64,000 bases of DNA, from NCBI RefSeq assembly GCF_014651855.1, contig NZ_BMXR01000004.1:389439-453438 (forward strand), written 5' to 3'. This document shows, piece after piece, positions 34,745 to 46,663 of this stretch. The notes under the pieces are model-generated. The model did no database searches. It was given only the letters and a program-made list of their open reading frames with translations, and was not told the origin of the DNA. The translations under genes were made by a program, and so were the position numbers. This DNA is from Saccharospirillum salsuginis. Lineage in GTDB: Bacteria; Pseudomonadota; Gammaproteobacteria; Pseudomonadales; Natronospirillaceae. Within the stretch, counting starts at the first letter, position 1. Every line of letters starts with the position of its first letter.

Positions 34745-35345
34745 GGGTGTCGGATCCAGGGCACACCCCTGGGTCTGGTTGGTATTACTGCTGGTATCGG
34801 TCCCGCGTTGCTGGGCTGAACTTTATATCTACCGGGCCCCCAACGGAGAACGGGTGGTGACCGATCGCCCGATCCAGCTCGACGGCTATGAGCTGGAACA
34901 CAGTCGGCTGAACGCCACTGGGGCCGGTCGAGCCCTGCGCTACCAGGATTCCCCCGCCAATCGCCAGCGAATTGAACAGCACATACGAACCGCCGCCGAT
35001 CTCTACCAGCTCGAAGAAGCCCTGATTCGGGCTGTGATCCGTCAGGAATCCAACTTCCGGTTGAACGCGGTCTCCAGCAAGGGAGCTCAGGGGTTGATGC
35101 AGTTGATGCCCGGCACGGCGCGGATGTATCGGGTGTCCGATCCGTTCGATGCCCGACAGAATATCCACGCCGGCACCCGGCATCTGAGGTATCTGTTGCA
35201 GCGGTACCGGAATGATCTGGATCTGGCGCTCGCGGCTTACAACGCCGGGGAAACGGCCGTGGCACGCTATCGGGGAATACCGCCCTACCCGGAAACCCAG
35301 GCGTATGTGCAGGCGGTCAAGGAGTGGTACCGGGAGTACCGGTGA
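34734..35345 (+). CDS. Secreted lytic transglycosylase, SLT domain
   Basis: Signal peptide or anchor at 10-28 (WVWLVLLLVSVPRCWA), a small DUF4124-like beta region (LYIYRAPNGERVVTDRPI), then the goose-lysozyme-like SLT domain from about 85: catalytic Glu in VIRQESNFRLNAVSSKGAQG, LMQLMPGTA and LALAAYNAGE. Cleaves peptidoglycan to anhydro-muropeptides in the periplasm. A cysteine lies near the cleavage site (SVPRCWA), but the region is not a clear lipobox. Translationally coupled to roxA. Confidence 0.88.
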   Translation: MKSKGVGSRAHPWVWLVLLLVSVPRCWAELYIYRAPNGERVVTDRPIQLDGYELEHSRLNATGAGRALRYQDSPANRQRIEQHIRTAADLYQLEEALIRAVIRQESNFRLNAVSSKGAQGLMQLMPGTARMYRVSDPFDARQNIHAGTRHLRYLLQRYRNDLDLALAAYNAGETAVARYRGIPPYPETQAYVQAVKEWYREYR

Positions 35346-35354
35346 CTCCCGGGA

Positions 35355-35594
35355 TCAGTGGATCGTGGACTCGGATGCTTCCATTTCCAGCTCTTCATCT
35401 TCTTCCATGTTTTCGATATCGGTCGCGACCTGTACACCGGCGCTGATCATGGCGCGAGCGACATCGACGGTCTGATCCTGCAACCGGTCTTTGGCTTCAT
35501 CCGAAAACTTGATGGTCAGTAACGGTTCGTCATCGGAATCCGCCTTGCGCAGCGCGATTTCACCGTTCGCCAATTCAATGATTTCCCAGTACAT
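35355..35594 (-). CDS. Small acidic conserved hypothetical protein
   Basis: 79 residues: MYWEIIELANGEIALRKADS, a short beta-like first half (EPLLTIKFSDEAKDRL), then a helix and an acidic tail (ENMEEDEELEMEASES). No signal, membrane or metal motif. First of three minus-strand genes that converge on the transglycosylase, with 9 bases between stops. Function unknown. Confidence 0.7.
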   Translation of the reverse strand: MYWEIIELANGEIALRKADSDDEPLLTIKFSDEAKDRLQDQTVDVARAMISAGVQVATDIENMEEDEELEMEASESTIH

Positions 35595-35624
35595 AACACC
35601 CTGCTTCGTTGTGGTGACGGCTTG

Positions 35625-36104
35625 TCAGCTGTAGTCACTCAATGAGCGGACTTCGTCCACCCATTGTTGCAGTTCGGCCAGCCACCTACGGTAATAATTT
35701 GTATGATCTTCGTTATCGTCCGCGACCGAAGCGATCAGGCTGCCGTCGGAGGGCTTTGCGGTCCGAGCGCCGGGATCGAACGCCCAGTGCTCGGCTTCCC
35801 GCTTCAGCTCGGCCATCCAGTGACCCGGCTCGTTCAGTGCCTCGCGGACCGTGCGGTATTCCCAGGCGTCCGGCCGTTGCTCGCCCAACCGATCGAGCAA
35901 CAACTTGACCGGTTCGTCGGCCTGTAACGTCAGCCCATAGACCTCTCCAACCTCGGCCAGGGCCGCGCACCAGGCGCGATACAGAAAGACGACGCTGGCA
36001 TCCAGCGCCGCCTGCTCCCGAGCCTCGGGACCGGTGCCGTCGACCAGGTCGAGCATCAGCCGAGCCTGGTACAGCTGGTGGTTGGTTTGCGCGCGACGGT
36101 TCAT
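35625..36104 (-). CDS. Conserved hypothetical, DUF6586-like helical protein
   Basis: 159 residues, all helical by appearance: N-terminal TNHQLYQARLMLDLVDG, then DASVVFLYRAWCAALAEVGEVYG, ending LQQWVDEVRSLSDYS. The pattern recalls a Pseudomonas family (DUF6586) that is named only by number; I am not certain of the match. Soluble, no catalytic motif seen. Lies 30 bases from its neighbours on both sides. Confidence 0.6.
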   Translation of the reverse strand: MNRRAQTNHQLYQARLMLDLVDGTGPEAREQAALDASVVFLYRAWCAALAEVGEVYGLTLQADEPVKLLLDRLGEQRPDAWEYRTVREALNEPGHWMAELKREAEHWAFDPGARTAKPSDGSLIASVADDNEDHTNYYRRWLAELQQWVDEVRSLSDYS

Positions 36105-36134
36105 GATGCGGGTGCTCCGGCCGGTTTCAACCGG

Positions 36135-36686
36135 TCAATAGCTGATGCGAAAGCCAATGTGGAAGGTTTCGTCCACGGTGGCCTGGGTACCGGTGTAGTA
36201 ACCGGAGACGTCGTGCCAACCGACGAACACACGCCCCTGGGGCAGGACCTTGTAGGTCACCCGGGCGATGATTTCGTGGAAGGCGGTGACGTCTTTGAAG
36301 CTGAGGATGTCCGGCGCGTAGTAGAGATTGGCTTCGGTACCGAGGCCGTTCATGAAATCCGGCTGCCAACGCAGAAAACCACCGACGCCGATGGCGAAAC
36401 CCGGTTCCTGAGCATCGAACAAGAAGCCTTTGAAGCCAAGGCCGCCGATAAGGTCGTTGTTGGAGAGGGTCGCGTCGACGGCGTTGAAACCGGCGCTGAA
36501 GGCGTAGGACTGACGTTCTTCGCTGTACAGCAGGCCGGTGGTGATGTGTGCGCCGGAACCAACACGTACGGCTTCGTGTTCGAGACGCACGGAGGTGTCG
36601 GACAGGGAAAGGTCGAGGGATCCACCCGCGAGGGCGGTCATCGGCAGTGTCGCGCAGACGGCGAGCAACCCATGTTTAAAACGCAT
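36135..36686 (-). CDS. YfaZ-family outer membrane beta-barrel protein
   Basis: Signal peptide 1-20 (MRFKHGLLAVCATLPMTALA) followed by amphipathic beta strands with aromatic ends (HITTGLLYSEERQSYAFSAGF, GLGFKGFLFDAQEPGFAIGVGGFLRW) and a terminal aromatic FHIGFRISY typical of outer membrane proteins. 183 residues. Similar to YfaZ; role unknown. Confidence 0.72.
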   Translation of the reverse strand: MRFKHGLLAVCATLPMTALAGGSLDLSLSDTSVRLEHEAVRVGSGAHITTGLLYSEERQSYAFSAGFNAVDATLSNNDLIGGLGFKGFLFDAQEPGFAIGVGGFLRWQPDFMNGLGTEANLYYAPDILSFKDVTAFHEIIARVTYKVLPQGRVFVGWHDVSGYYTGTQATVDETFHIGFRISY

Positions 36687-36831
36687 GCCATTACTCCAAA
36701 AACGGTGTAGCCGCGCATTGTACTGGATTCCGCGCAGGCGGGCATCCCGTGGTATGCCCGTAAATGAGCGGTGTTCCAGGATTGTTGGTCAATATGAGGA
36801 AAAGGTGAGTTTAACGTATAGCCAGGGGTCC

Positions 36832-36943
36832 GCCCCGGTGGGGAGGGCATTCCATTCAGGGTCGCTGTGAACCCTTCCATGGGCGCTTGACCTCGGCATC
36901 CTGCCTCGGACATCCCTGAATGGAATGCCCTCCCCACCGGGGC
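36832..36943 (+). repeat. Cloverleaf-like long inverted repeat, copy E5
   Basis: Arms 36833-36861 and 36914-36942 are a perfect 29-bp inverted repeat, the longest in the window, with weaker pairing continuing outward to TAGCCA / TGGCTA. The core follows E1 (CCCTTCCATGGGCG, CTTGACCTC), but the second hairpin is shortened to GGCATCCTGCC. Confidence 0.88.
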
Positions 36944-36977
36944 TCGGGTCTGTGGCTACTCAATTCCACTCAGGCTC

Positions 36978-37013
36978 GTAGGTCGGATTAGCCGCGAAGC
37001 GGCGAAATCCGAC
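36978..37013 (+). repeat. Single GTAGGTCGGATTA REP element
   Basis: GTAGGTCGGATTAGCCGC then GAAATCCGAC, with a GCCGC/GCGGC inner stem. Confidence 0.75.
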
Positions 37014-37027
37014 AACAAACCGCCTCA

Positions 37028-38938
37028 CTACTGCGCCATATCCAACAACAACTTATTCAACCGGGATACAAACCCGGCCGCATCCTTCGGATGGGACCCT
37101 TCGGCCAACCGCGCCTGCTCCAACAGGATGTTGGCCAGATCGGCGAAGCGTTCTTCACCACTCTCCGTCTCCAGCCGCTGCACCAGCGGGTGTTCGGGGT
37201 TGAGCTCGAAGATGGGTTTGCTGTCGGGCACTTTCTGGCCGGCCGCTTCCATGATGCGGCGCATCTGGGCACCCATGTCGTTCTGGCCGACGACGATGCA
37301 GGCGGGGCTGTCGACCAGGCGGTTGGTCATGCGGACTTCTTCGACTTCGCTTTCGAGCAGGGTCTTGAGGCGCTCCAGCAGGGGTTTGTGCTCGTCGTTG
37401 GCTTTCTTTTCGGCTTCTTTGTCTTCCTCGCTCTCGATCTCGCCGAGGTCGAGGTCGCCGCGGGCGATGTCGACGAATTGTTTGCCGTCGAATTCACGCA
37501 GGTAGCCCATGAGCCATTCGTCGATGCGGTCGCTCATCAGCAGGACTTCGATGCCTTTCTTGCGGAAGACTTCGAGGTGCGGGCTGTTCTTGGCGGTCTG
37601 GTGGCTGTCGGCGGCGACGTAGTAGATCTTGTCCTGGCCTTCTTTCATGCGGCCGATGTAGTCGTCCAGGGACTGGTTCTGGTTGGCTTCGCCGGTGTGG
37701 GTGGTGGCGAAGCGCAGCAGTTTGGCGATCTTTTCGTTGTTGGACGGGTCTTCGGCGGGCCCTTCCTTGAGGACCTGGCCGAATTCGTCCCAGAACTGCT
37801 GGTAGCCTTCCGGGTCTTTCTTGGCCAGTTTGGCGAGCATGTCGAGCACGCGCTTGGTGAGTGCGGAGCGCATGCTGTCGATGGCGTCGTTGCTTTGCAG
37901 GATTTCACGGCTGACGTTCAACGGCAGGTCGTTGGAGTCGACGATGCCCTTGGTGAAGCGCAGGTACATGGGCAGGAACTGCTCGACGTCGTCCATGATG
38001 AAGACGCGCTGGACGTACAGTTTGAGGCCGCGAACGCGCTCGCGGTTCCACATGTCGAACGGCGCTTTTTTCGGGATGTAGAGCAGGCTAGTGTAGTCCA
38101 GCTTGCCTTCGACCTTGTTGTGGGACCAGGTCAGGGCGTCGCCGAAGTCGTGCGAGATGTGGTGGTAGAGCTCCTGGTATTCCTCGTCGGAGATTTCGCT
38201 CTTCGGACGGGTCCACAGGGCGGTGGCCGAGTTGACGGTCTCCCACTCGGGCGCTTTTTCCTCGGTGTTGCCGTCTTCGTCCGCTTCGAAGTTTTCCTTC
38301 AGCATGCGGACCGGCATGGAGATGTGGTCGGAATATTTGCGAATCAGGTTGCGCAGGCGCCAGCCATCGGCGAATTCGGTTTCTTCCGGCTTGAGGTGCA
38401 GGACGATCCGGGTGCCGCGCTCGGGTTTCTCGATGTCGGCCAGGGTGAACTCCCCTTCCCCGCCACTGTGCCAGTGTACGCCGTTCTCGACAGGCTCACC
38501 GGCTTTGCGGGTATAGACGTCCACGCCCTGGGCAACGATGAACGAGGAATAGAAACCGACGCCGAACTGGCCAATCAGCTGGCTGTCCTTGCGTTCGTCC
38601 CCGGTCAGGTTCTGCAGGAATTCGGCGGTGCCGGATTTGGCGATGGTGCCCAGGTTGGCGATCACGTCATCGCGGTTCATACCGATGCCGTTGTCGTTGA
38701 TCGTGACGGTGCCGGCGTCTTTATCGAATTCGACCGTGACCGCGAGATCGCCGTCGTCGCTGAGCAGGGAGTCGTCTTTCAAGGCCTGGAAGCGCAGCTT
38801 GTCGCAGGCGTCCGACGCATTCGAGATCAGCTCCCGTAGAAAGATCTCCTTGTTTGAATACAGAGAGTGGATCATCAAATGCAGAAGCTGCTTCACTTCT
38901 GTCTGAAAACTGAGCGTTTCCTGTTGGGTCTCAGACAT
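37028..38938 (-). CDS. htpG: Hsp90 chaperone HtpG
   Basis: ATP-dependent chaperone dimer. GHKL ATPase domain with [36 protein letters not shown] and GTRIVLHL; middle domain with the catalytic Arg region; C-terminal dimerisation domain. I start at 38938 ([19 protein letters not shown]), giving 636 residues; the frame is open 6 codons further up. A heat-shock-type promoter lies just upstream. Confidence 0.97.
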   Translation of the reverse strand: MSETQQETLSFQTEVKQLLHLMIHSLYSNKEIFLRELISNASDACDKLRFQALKDDSLLSDDGDLAVTVEFDKDAGTVTINDNGIGMNRDDVIANLGTIAKSGTAEFLQNLTGDERKDSQLIGQFGVGFYSSFIVAQGVDVYTRKAGEPVENGVHWHSGGEGEFTLADIEKPERGTRIVLHLKPEETEFADGWRLRNLIRKYSDHISMPVRMLKENFEADEDGNTEEKAPEWETVNSATALWTRPKSEISDEEYQELYHHISHDFGDALTWSHNKVEGKLDYTSLLYIPKKAPFDMWNRERVRGLKLYVQRVFIMDDVEQFLPMYLRFTKGIVDSNDLPLNVSREILQSNDAIDSMRSALTKRVLDMLAKLAKKDPEGYQQFWDEFGQVLKEGPAEDPSNNEKIAKLLRFATTHTGEANQNQSLDDYIGRMKEGQDKIYYVAADSHQTAKNSPHLEVFRKKGIEVLLMSDRIDEWLMGYLREFDGKQFVDIARGDLDLGEIESEEDKEAEKKANDEHKPLLERLKTLLESEVEEVRMTNRLVDSPACIVVGQNDMGAQMRRIMEAAGQKVPDSKPIFELNPEHPLVQRLETESGEERFADLANILLEQARLAEGSHPKDAAGFVSRLNKLLLDMAQ

Positions 38939-38991
38939 AGAACACCTCAAAATCAATCACTTAGATTAGAAAAGCGGAATGGCTCCCCGCT

Positions 38992-39019
38992 ATTTATGGG
39001 TCGTCTGGCGGTTTTCAAG
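38992..39019 (-). promoter_or_regulatory. Sigma-32-like heat-shock promoter of htpG
   Basis: On the minus strand CTTGAAA (39013-39019) is followed after 11-12 bases by ACCCATAAAT (38992-39001), close to the sigma-32 pattern CTTGAAA and CCCCATnT. It ends about 54 bases before the htpG ATG. Confidence 0.7.
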
Positions 39020-39121
39020 CGGTGCTTTTCAGTCCGGGCCGTCTGGGGCACACTAGATCGCTCTCCCGGGGGCTGCGATGGTGCTCTGGCCGCCGGGTCA
39101 ACATTCACAAGGAAGACAGAC

Positions 39122-40459
39122 ATGACAGCCTATGCAACCGCCGCTCCGCCGACCGACGTCCGTAAACGCGAAATCGTCGGCTGGGCGATGTACGACTTCG
39201 CCAACAGCAGCTACACCACTGTGGTGGTCACCTTTGTCTACAGCGCCTTCTTCGTTTCGACCATTGTTCCGCCCGAACTGGCGCACCTGAACAACACCTT
39301 CTGGGCCATTTCCATCGCCATTTCGACCGGGCTGGCCATTATCCTGGCGCCGCTGGTCGGCGTTCTATGCGACTACAGCGGGCACAAGAAGCGCTATCTG
39401 GCCTGGTGCACCTGGCTCTCGGTCATCGGCACCGGCGGGCTCTTTTTCGTGGAACCGGGCAATGTCTGGCTGGGCATAGCGTTTCTGGTGGCGAGCAACA
39501 CCGCCTGGATGCTGTCGGAAAGTTTCATCGCCAGTTTTCTGACCGACCTGGCCAACAAGGACACCATGGGGCGCATTTCCGGCATCGGCTGGGGGATCGG
39601 TTATGTCGGCGGGCTTGCCAGTCTGATCCTGACCCTGGTGGTACTGGATTCCAACTACGGCGATGTGGTCGACCGCAACCAGCTGGCGATGCTGCTCATC
39701 GCGGGCTTCTACGGGTTGGGTGCCCTGCCCACGTTCATTTTCGTCAAGGAACGGGCTCAGCCCCACCCGGGGTTTGAAAACGCCAGCTTCGTTCAATTGT
39801 CCAAAGCCGCGGTCAGCCGGCTAATCGCCATGAAGAACATCATCGCCGACTATCCGGTTCTGTTCCGGTTTTTCATCGCCTTCATGGTGTATTCGGCCGG
39901 TATCTCGGTGGTGATTAAATTCTTCGGCATCTATGCCCAGGAGGAAATCGGCATCGCCGGCAGCCAGATGGTCACCATCGGCGCCACCCTGCAAGTCGCG
40001 GCCATGATCGGTGCCGTGGCATTCGGATTCGTCGAAGACAAGCTGGGCTCGAAGAACACCCTGATCCTGACGCTCGGCTGGTGGTTGATGGGATTGATCG
40101 GCATCTACTTTCTGTTGCCGCTGCAGGCGCTCACCGGCATGGAAACCGTTCCGTTGTTCGTGGTCATCGCCTTCATCGCCGGCAGCGCCATGGGCGCGAC
40201 GCTGAGCGCCAGCCGCGCCGTGGTTGGCCTGCTCGCCAAGCCGGGTGACTCCGCTTTGCTGTTCGGTTTATGGGGTACATTCGGCCGCTTCGCCATCATC
40301 ATCGGCATGACGTTCGGGCCGATCGCTGATGCGGTGGGACGCCATCAGGCGCTGTTGGTGATCATGGCCTATTTCGTGTTGGGGGCGATCTTGCTGTCGC
40401 GGGTTCCGCTCAAGGAAGCGATTCATGATGAGCGGACGGCGGCACGGAATAATGTGTAG
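39122..40459 (+). CDS. MFS transporter, UMF1/Atg22-like
   Basis: 445 residues with about 12 membrane segments. The N-terminus KREIVGWAMYDFANSSYTTVV is the UMF1 family signature; PLVGVLCDYSGHKKRYL is the MFS loop 2-3 motif. The substrate of bacterial UMF1 proteins is unknown; Atg22 in yeast exports amino acids from the vacuole. The ATG at 39122 has AGGAAG upstream. The TAG stop lies in the GTAG head of a REP element. Confidence 0.85.
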   Translation: MTAYATAAPPTDVRKREIVGWAMYDFANSSYTTVVVTFVYSAFFVSTIVPPELAHLNNTFWAISIAISTGLAIILAPLVGVLCDYSGHKKRYLAWCTWLSVIGTGGLFFVEPGNVWLGIAFLVASNTAWMLSESFIASFLTDLANKDTMGRISGIGWGIGYVGGLASLILTLVVLDSNYGDVVDRNQLAMLLIAGFYGLGALPTFIFVKERAQPHPGFENASFVQLSKAAVSRLIAMKNIIADYPVLFRFFIAFMVYSAGISVVIKFFGIYAQEEIGIAGSQMVTIGATLQVAAMIGAVAFGFVEDKLGSKNTLILTLGWWLMGLIGIYFLLPLQALTGMETVPLFVVIAFIAGSAMGATLSASRAVVGLLAKPGDSALLFGLWGTFGRFAIIIGMTFGPIADAVGRHQALLVIMAYFVLGAILLSRVPLKEAIHDERTAARNNV

Positions 40460-40567
40460 GATTAGGTCCGCAGGACCGTAATCCGACAGTGTTATCGCTG
40501 GTACGGGAATACTCGCAGGCACGGTTAAGATGTTGGATTACGGTCCTGCGGACCTAATCCAACCTAC
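40456..40567. repeat. REPIN whose GTAG head contains the MFS stop codon
   Basis: Left REP 40456-40487 (GTAGGATTAGG...CCGTAATCCGAC), right inverted REP 40532-40567 ending CCAACCTAC. Bases 40457-40459 (TAG of GTAG) are the stop codon of the MFS gene. Confidence 0.8.
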
Positions 40568-40612
40568 AAAGGCGATCAACGGGCTCCATACCGTAACGTG
40601 GTTTCCTTCCAT

Positions 40613-40633
40613 GGTGGGCGGTGCCCACCCTAC
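40613..40633 (-). repeat. REP whose GTAG head contains the DUF599 stop codon
   Basis: Minus-strand GTAGGGTGGGCACCGCCCACC; its TAG (40632-40630) is the stop of the DUF599 gene. Confidence 0.8.
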
Positions 40634-41346
40634 TCCCGATCAATCCGCTGATCCGGGTCCAGCCCCCTCGCCCGGATCAGTTCCTTCAAGGTGGTGCTGC
40701 GAAACTCGCGGCGATACAGCACACCGATGATGACCGCCGTCCCCGCCACAAACCAGAACGGCCCGAGCAACCAGCCGACCACCGCCAGACTGAAATAAAA
40801 CGCCCGCAAGCCCAGGTTGAACTGACGTCCGGCCAAGTCCATGACCTTGGCGCCGTGAATCGCGAACTGCCGCTTCACGCTGTCGTCGATGCTTTCGGTC
40901 GGTGTTGGGGCCGAGCCGATCATGACCGACATGAACCCGAATTGCCGCATGCTCCAGGTGAAACTGAGAAAGGCGTAGATGAACACCACGATCAAGACGC
41001 CAACCTTGGCTTCCCACAGGGCCTTGGTGCCGGTCTGTACGAACGAGATCTCGTTCAACAACCGGATCACCTGCTCGGACGCCGCCAGAGCCGTGATCAA
41101 ACCGGCGACGATGAAGATGCTCGCCGAGGCGAAGAAGGCGGAATTGCGCTCGAGGTTACCCACGGCCGACATATCCGCGACCCGGTTTTCACGACGCAGC
41201 AGGCGCTGCATCCAATCCATCCGGTAGTGATGCATGATGGAGGACAGGCTGTGGTAACGCTTGCCTTGCTCGGAGGCGTAACGGGTGTAGGCAACCCAGG
41301 CGGTGAAGAAGATGAGGAGGGCGAGCCAATCGAAAAAATAGGTCAT
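40630..41346 (-). CDS. DUF599 inner-membrane protein
   Basis: 238 residues with four membrane segments (DWLALLIFFTAWVAY; ASASIFIVAGLITAL; VGVLIVVFIYAFLSF; AFYFSLAVVGWLLGPFWFV). Cytoplasmic motifs MDWMQRLLRRENRVAD and NLERNSAFFAS are typical of DUF599. Function unknown. GGAG (of ATAGGAG read in reverse) is not obvious; the start fits the family. The stop codon lies in a REP element. Confidence 0.8.
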   Translation of the reverse strand: MTYFFDWLALLIFFTAWVAYTRYASEQGKRYHSLSSIMHHYRMDWMQRLLRRENRVADMSAVGNLERNSAFFASASIFIVAGLITALAASEQVIRLLNEISFVQTGTKALWEAKVGVLIVVFIYAFLSFTWSMRQFGFMSVMIGSAPTPTESIDDSVKRQFAIHGAKVMDLAGRQFNLGLRAFYFSLAVVGWLLGPFWFVAGTAVIIGVLYRREFRSTTLKELIRARGLDPDQRIDRE

Positions 41347-41391
41347 AGGAGTCGGTCCGTCGGGTTTACCCCCTTAGTTTAACGGATTCAC

Positions 41392-41576
41392 GTAGGGTGG
41401 GCACCGCCCACCATGGTTCGGCAGTGTAGGTTGGATCGGTCCGACGTCTCGGTAGCGCGTGAGCGCGTAATCCAACAACCATTCCTCACGAAGGGTGATG
41501 GTATTGCCACCCATGTGAATGTTGGATTACGCCCTTCGGGCTAATCCAACCTACTGGTGGGCAGTGCCCACCCTAC
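41392..41576. repeat. Nested REPIN: TTGGAT pair inside a GTAGGGTGGGC pair
   Basis: Outer pair: GTAGGGTGGGCACCGCCCACC at 41392-41412 and its inverse at 41556-41576. Inner pair: GTAGGTTGGAT...GTAATCCAAC at 41426-41476 and its inverse at 41521-41554. The second inner and outer elements are separated by one base. Confidence 0.8.
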
Positions 41577-41589
41577 AGCGTCCACATAC

Positions 41590-41618
41590 AAAAAAGGCGG
41601 CCAGAGGCCGCCTTTTTT
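41590..41618 (-). terminator. Terminator of the sdh-suc-lpd cluster
   Basis: GGCGGCC-AGA-GGCCGCC stem with T6 on the minus-strand side (A6 at 41590-41595), 20 bases after the sucD stop. T6 also on the other side. Confidence 0.9.
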
Positions 41619-41637
41619 GGAGTCAAACCCGCCGATC

Positions 41638-42506
41638 TTACCAGCCGGTGACTTCCTTCAGTGCGTCGCCGATTTGCGCCAGAGAACGCACGGTTTTGAC
41701 ACCGGCGTCTTCCAGGGCGGCGAATTTCTCGTCGGCGGTGCCTTTGCCGCCGGCGATGATCGCACCGGCGTGGCCCATACGCTTGCCCGGAGGGGCGGTC
41801 ACACCGGCGATGTAGGAGACGACCGGCTTGGAGACGTTGGCCTTGATGTAGGCCGCGGCTTCTTCTTCGGCGGTGCCGCCGATTTCGCCGATCATGACGA
41901 TCGCTTCGGTTTTCGGATCCTTCTCGAACATCTCCAGGATGTCGATGAAGTTGGAACCCGGAATCGGGTCGCCGCCGATGCCGACGCAGGTGGACTGGCC
42001 GAAGCCATGATCCGTGGTCTGCTTGACGGCTTCGTACGTCAGGGTACCGGAACGGGAGACGATGCCGACACGGCCCGGCTGGTGAATGTGACCCGGCATG
42101 ATACCGATCTTGCATTCACCCGGTGTGATTACGCCGGGGCAGTTCGGGCCGATCATGCGAACGCCTTTCTTGTCGACGTATTCTTTCGCCTTCAGCATGT
42201 CCAGCGTCGGGATGCCTTCGGTGATGCAGACGATCAGCTCGACGCCGCTGTCCGCCGCTTCGACGATGGCGTCCAGGCAGAACGGTGCCGGAACATAAAT
42301 GACGGACGCCTGGGCGCCGGTGGCTTCAACCGCTTCGCGGGCGGTGTTGAATACCGGCAGGCCCAGGTGGGTGGTGCCGCCCTTGCCCGGGGACACGCCG
42401 CCGACCATCTGGGTTCCGTACTCAATGGCCTGTTCACTGTGGAAGGTGCCCTGAGAACCGGTGAAACCCTGGCAGATTACTTTGGTGTTCTTGTCGATCA
42501 ATACGC

Positions 42507-42510
<4 letters not shown>
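41638..42510 (-). CDS. sucD: Succinyl-CoA synthetase alpha subunit
   Basis: Makes ATP or GTP from succinyl-CoA with SucC. CoA-binding [29 protein letters not shown], and the phosphohistidine in [14 protein letters not shown]. 290 residues. Its ATG overlaps the sucC stop by 4 bases. Confidence 0.97.
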
Positions 42511-43676
<1,166 letters not shown>

Positions 43677-43765
43677 GATTCTTTCCGTTCTCTGAACTCG
43701 AGTGTGTGGGAGAATTTGTTCTTATCGTGGGTTTCGCCCGATTCGCACTCTGATTAGCGAATAAA

Positions 43766-43791
43766 GAAACCGGAGCCTGGGCTCCGGTTTC
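43766..43791 (-). terminator. Intra-cluster hairpin lpd / sucC
   Basis: Perfect 11-bp stem GAAACCGGAGC-CTGG-GCTCCGGTTTC followed on the minus strand by TTTATT. It lies BETWEEN sucC (start 43676) and the lpd stop (43800), so it may end the upstream message or mark a processing point. Confidence 0.65.
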
Positions 43792-43799
43792 ATTCTCTA

Positions 43800-45266
<1,467 letters not shown>

Positions 45267-45334
45267 TCAGGTCAGGCCGCTCCATACAGCGACCCGACCG
45301 TGTAGGGGCTCTGCGTGGCCGTCTTACAGCCTGT

Positions 45335-46633
45335 TCACAGCTCCAGCAGAATACGGGCCGGATCTTCCAGCATATCCTTGATGGCCACCAGGAACTGAAC
45401 GGCTTCTTTGCCGTCAATCAGTCGGTGGTCGTAGGACAGGGCCAGGTACATCATCGGCAGGACTTTGACTTCACCGTTGACCGCCATCGGCCGTTCCTGG
45501 ATTTTGTGCATGCCCAGAATAGCCGTCTGCGGCGGGTTCAGGATCGGCGTCGACAACAGCGAGCCAAACACACCGCCGTTGGTGATGGTAAAGGTACCGC
45601 CCTGCATATCCTCAAGGCCAAGCTTGCCTTCCTGTGCTTTCTTGCCGAAATCGCGGATGGTGCTTTCCATGGTGGCCAGGCTCATCTGGTCGGTGTCGCG
45701 CAGAACCGGGACCACCAGACCGCGATCGCTGGATACGGCTACACCGATGTCGTAGAAACCGTGGTAGACGATGTCGTCGCCGTCAATCGAGGCGTTCACT
45801 TCCGGGAAACGGCGCAGCGCTTCGGCGGCGGCCTTGATGAAGAACGACATGAAGCCCAGGCGAGTGCCGTTGTGCGTCTTCTCGAAGGTTTCCTTGTAGC
45901 GCGAACGAAGGTCCATGATCGGCTTCATGTTGACCTCGTTGAAGGTGGTCAGCATGGCCGTGCTGTTCTTGGCGTCGAGCAACCGTTCGGCGACGCGCTT
46001 GCGCAAACGGGTCATCGGCACACGCTTCTCGGCGCGCTCGCCGGCTTGCACGGTCGGCTGGGACGCCGTCGCGGTCTGGCTTTGCGGAATCATGCCCGGC
46101 ATGGAGTGCGCCGGCTGATCTTTGGAATCCGCGCCCTTGACGCCGCCATCGACGGCCTTGACCACGTCTTCCTTGGTAATGCGGCCACCCTTGCCGGTAC
46201 CGGTAATGTCCGCGGCGGTCAGGCCGGCTTCGTCGGCCAGGCGACGGGCCGCCGGACTCATGGCGGCATTCGGGTCACCGCCCTGCTCGCCCTTGTCGGA
46301 CCCGGCCGATTCCGACTTGGCTTCGGATTTGGACGCTTCCGCCTTGGGTTCTTCTTTCTTGTCTTCTTTGGCATCGCCACCGGCGGAACCACCGGCGCCT
46401 TCCTCGAAGGTCCCGATGACTTCCTGGCTTTCGACGGTATCGCCTTCGCCTCTCTTGATTTCCTGGATGGCGCCGTCCGCCGGAGCCACCACTTCCAGAA
46501 CCACTTTGTCGGTCTCAATGTCGACGATCAACTCATCGCGGGAAACGGCTTCACCGGGCTGCTTGTGCCAGGTAGCGATGGTTCCGTCGGCGACGGATTC
46601 TGGAAACTGCGGTGCTTTAATATCTATGGCCAT
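45335..46633 (-). CDS. sucB: Oxoglutarate dehydrogenase E2 (succinyltransferase)
   Basis: Lipoyl domain 1-75 with the lysine in [12 protein letters not shown], a Glu/Lys/Ala linker (80-115), the subunit-binding domain ([33 protein letters not shown]) and the catalytic core ending [15 protein letters not shown]. 432 residues. No E3-binding anomaly. Confidence 0.96.
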   Translation of the reverse strand: MAIDIKAPQFPESVADGTIATWHKQPGEAVSRDELIVDIETDKVVLEVVAPADGAIQEIKRGEGDTVESQEVIGTFEEGAGGSAGGDAKEDKKEEPKAEASKSEAKSESAGSDKGEQGGDPNAAMSPAARRLADEAGLTAADITGTGKGGRITKEDVVKAVDGGVKGADSKDQPAHSMPGMIPQSQTATASQPTVQAGERAEKRVPMTRLRKRVAERLLDAKNSTAMLTTFNEVNMKPIMDLRSRYKETFEKTHNGTRLGFMSFFIKAAAEALRRFPEVNASIDGDDIVYHGFYDIGVAVSSDRGLVVPVLRDTDQMSLATMESTIRDFGKKAQEGKLGLEDMQGGTFTITNGGVFGSLLSTPILNPPQTAILGMHKIQERPMAVNGEVKVLPMMYLALSYDHRLIDGKEAVQFLVAIKDMLEDPARILLEL

Positions 46634-46663
46634 TGTGTGGATCCTTAGTCGTATACCCGTCGA

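Larger units (their letters stand above)
36687..37027. other. htpG-yfaZ gap with repeat E5 and a REP element
   Basis: 341 bases with no gene. It holds copy E5 (36832-36943) and a REP (36978-37013) that starts 15 bases beyond the htpG stop. Confidence 0.6.

Noticed and set aside
37091..38839. 582-codon frame antisense to htpG
   Set aside because: Shadow of HtpG codon bias; low-complexity Phe/Val/Leu/Asp composition and no recognisable domain.
41392..41576. CRISPR array
   Set aside because: Repeats are inverted pairs of two unlike types with no regular spacers and no cas genes.
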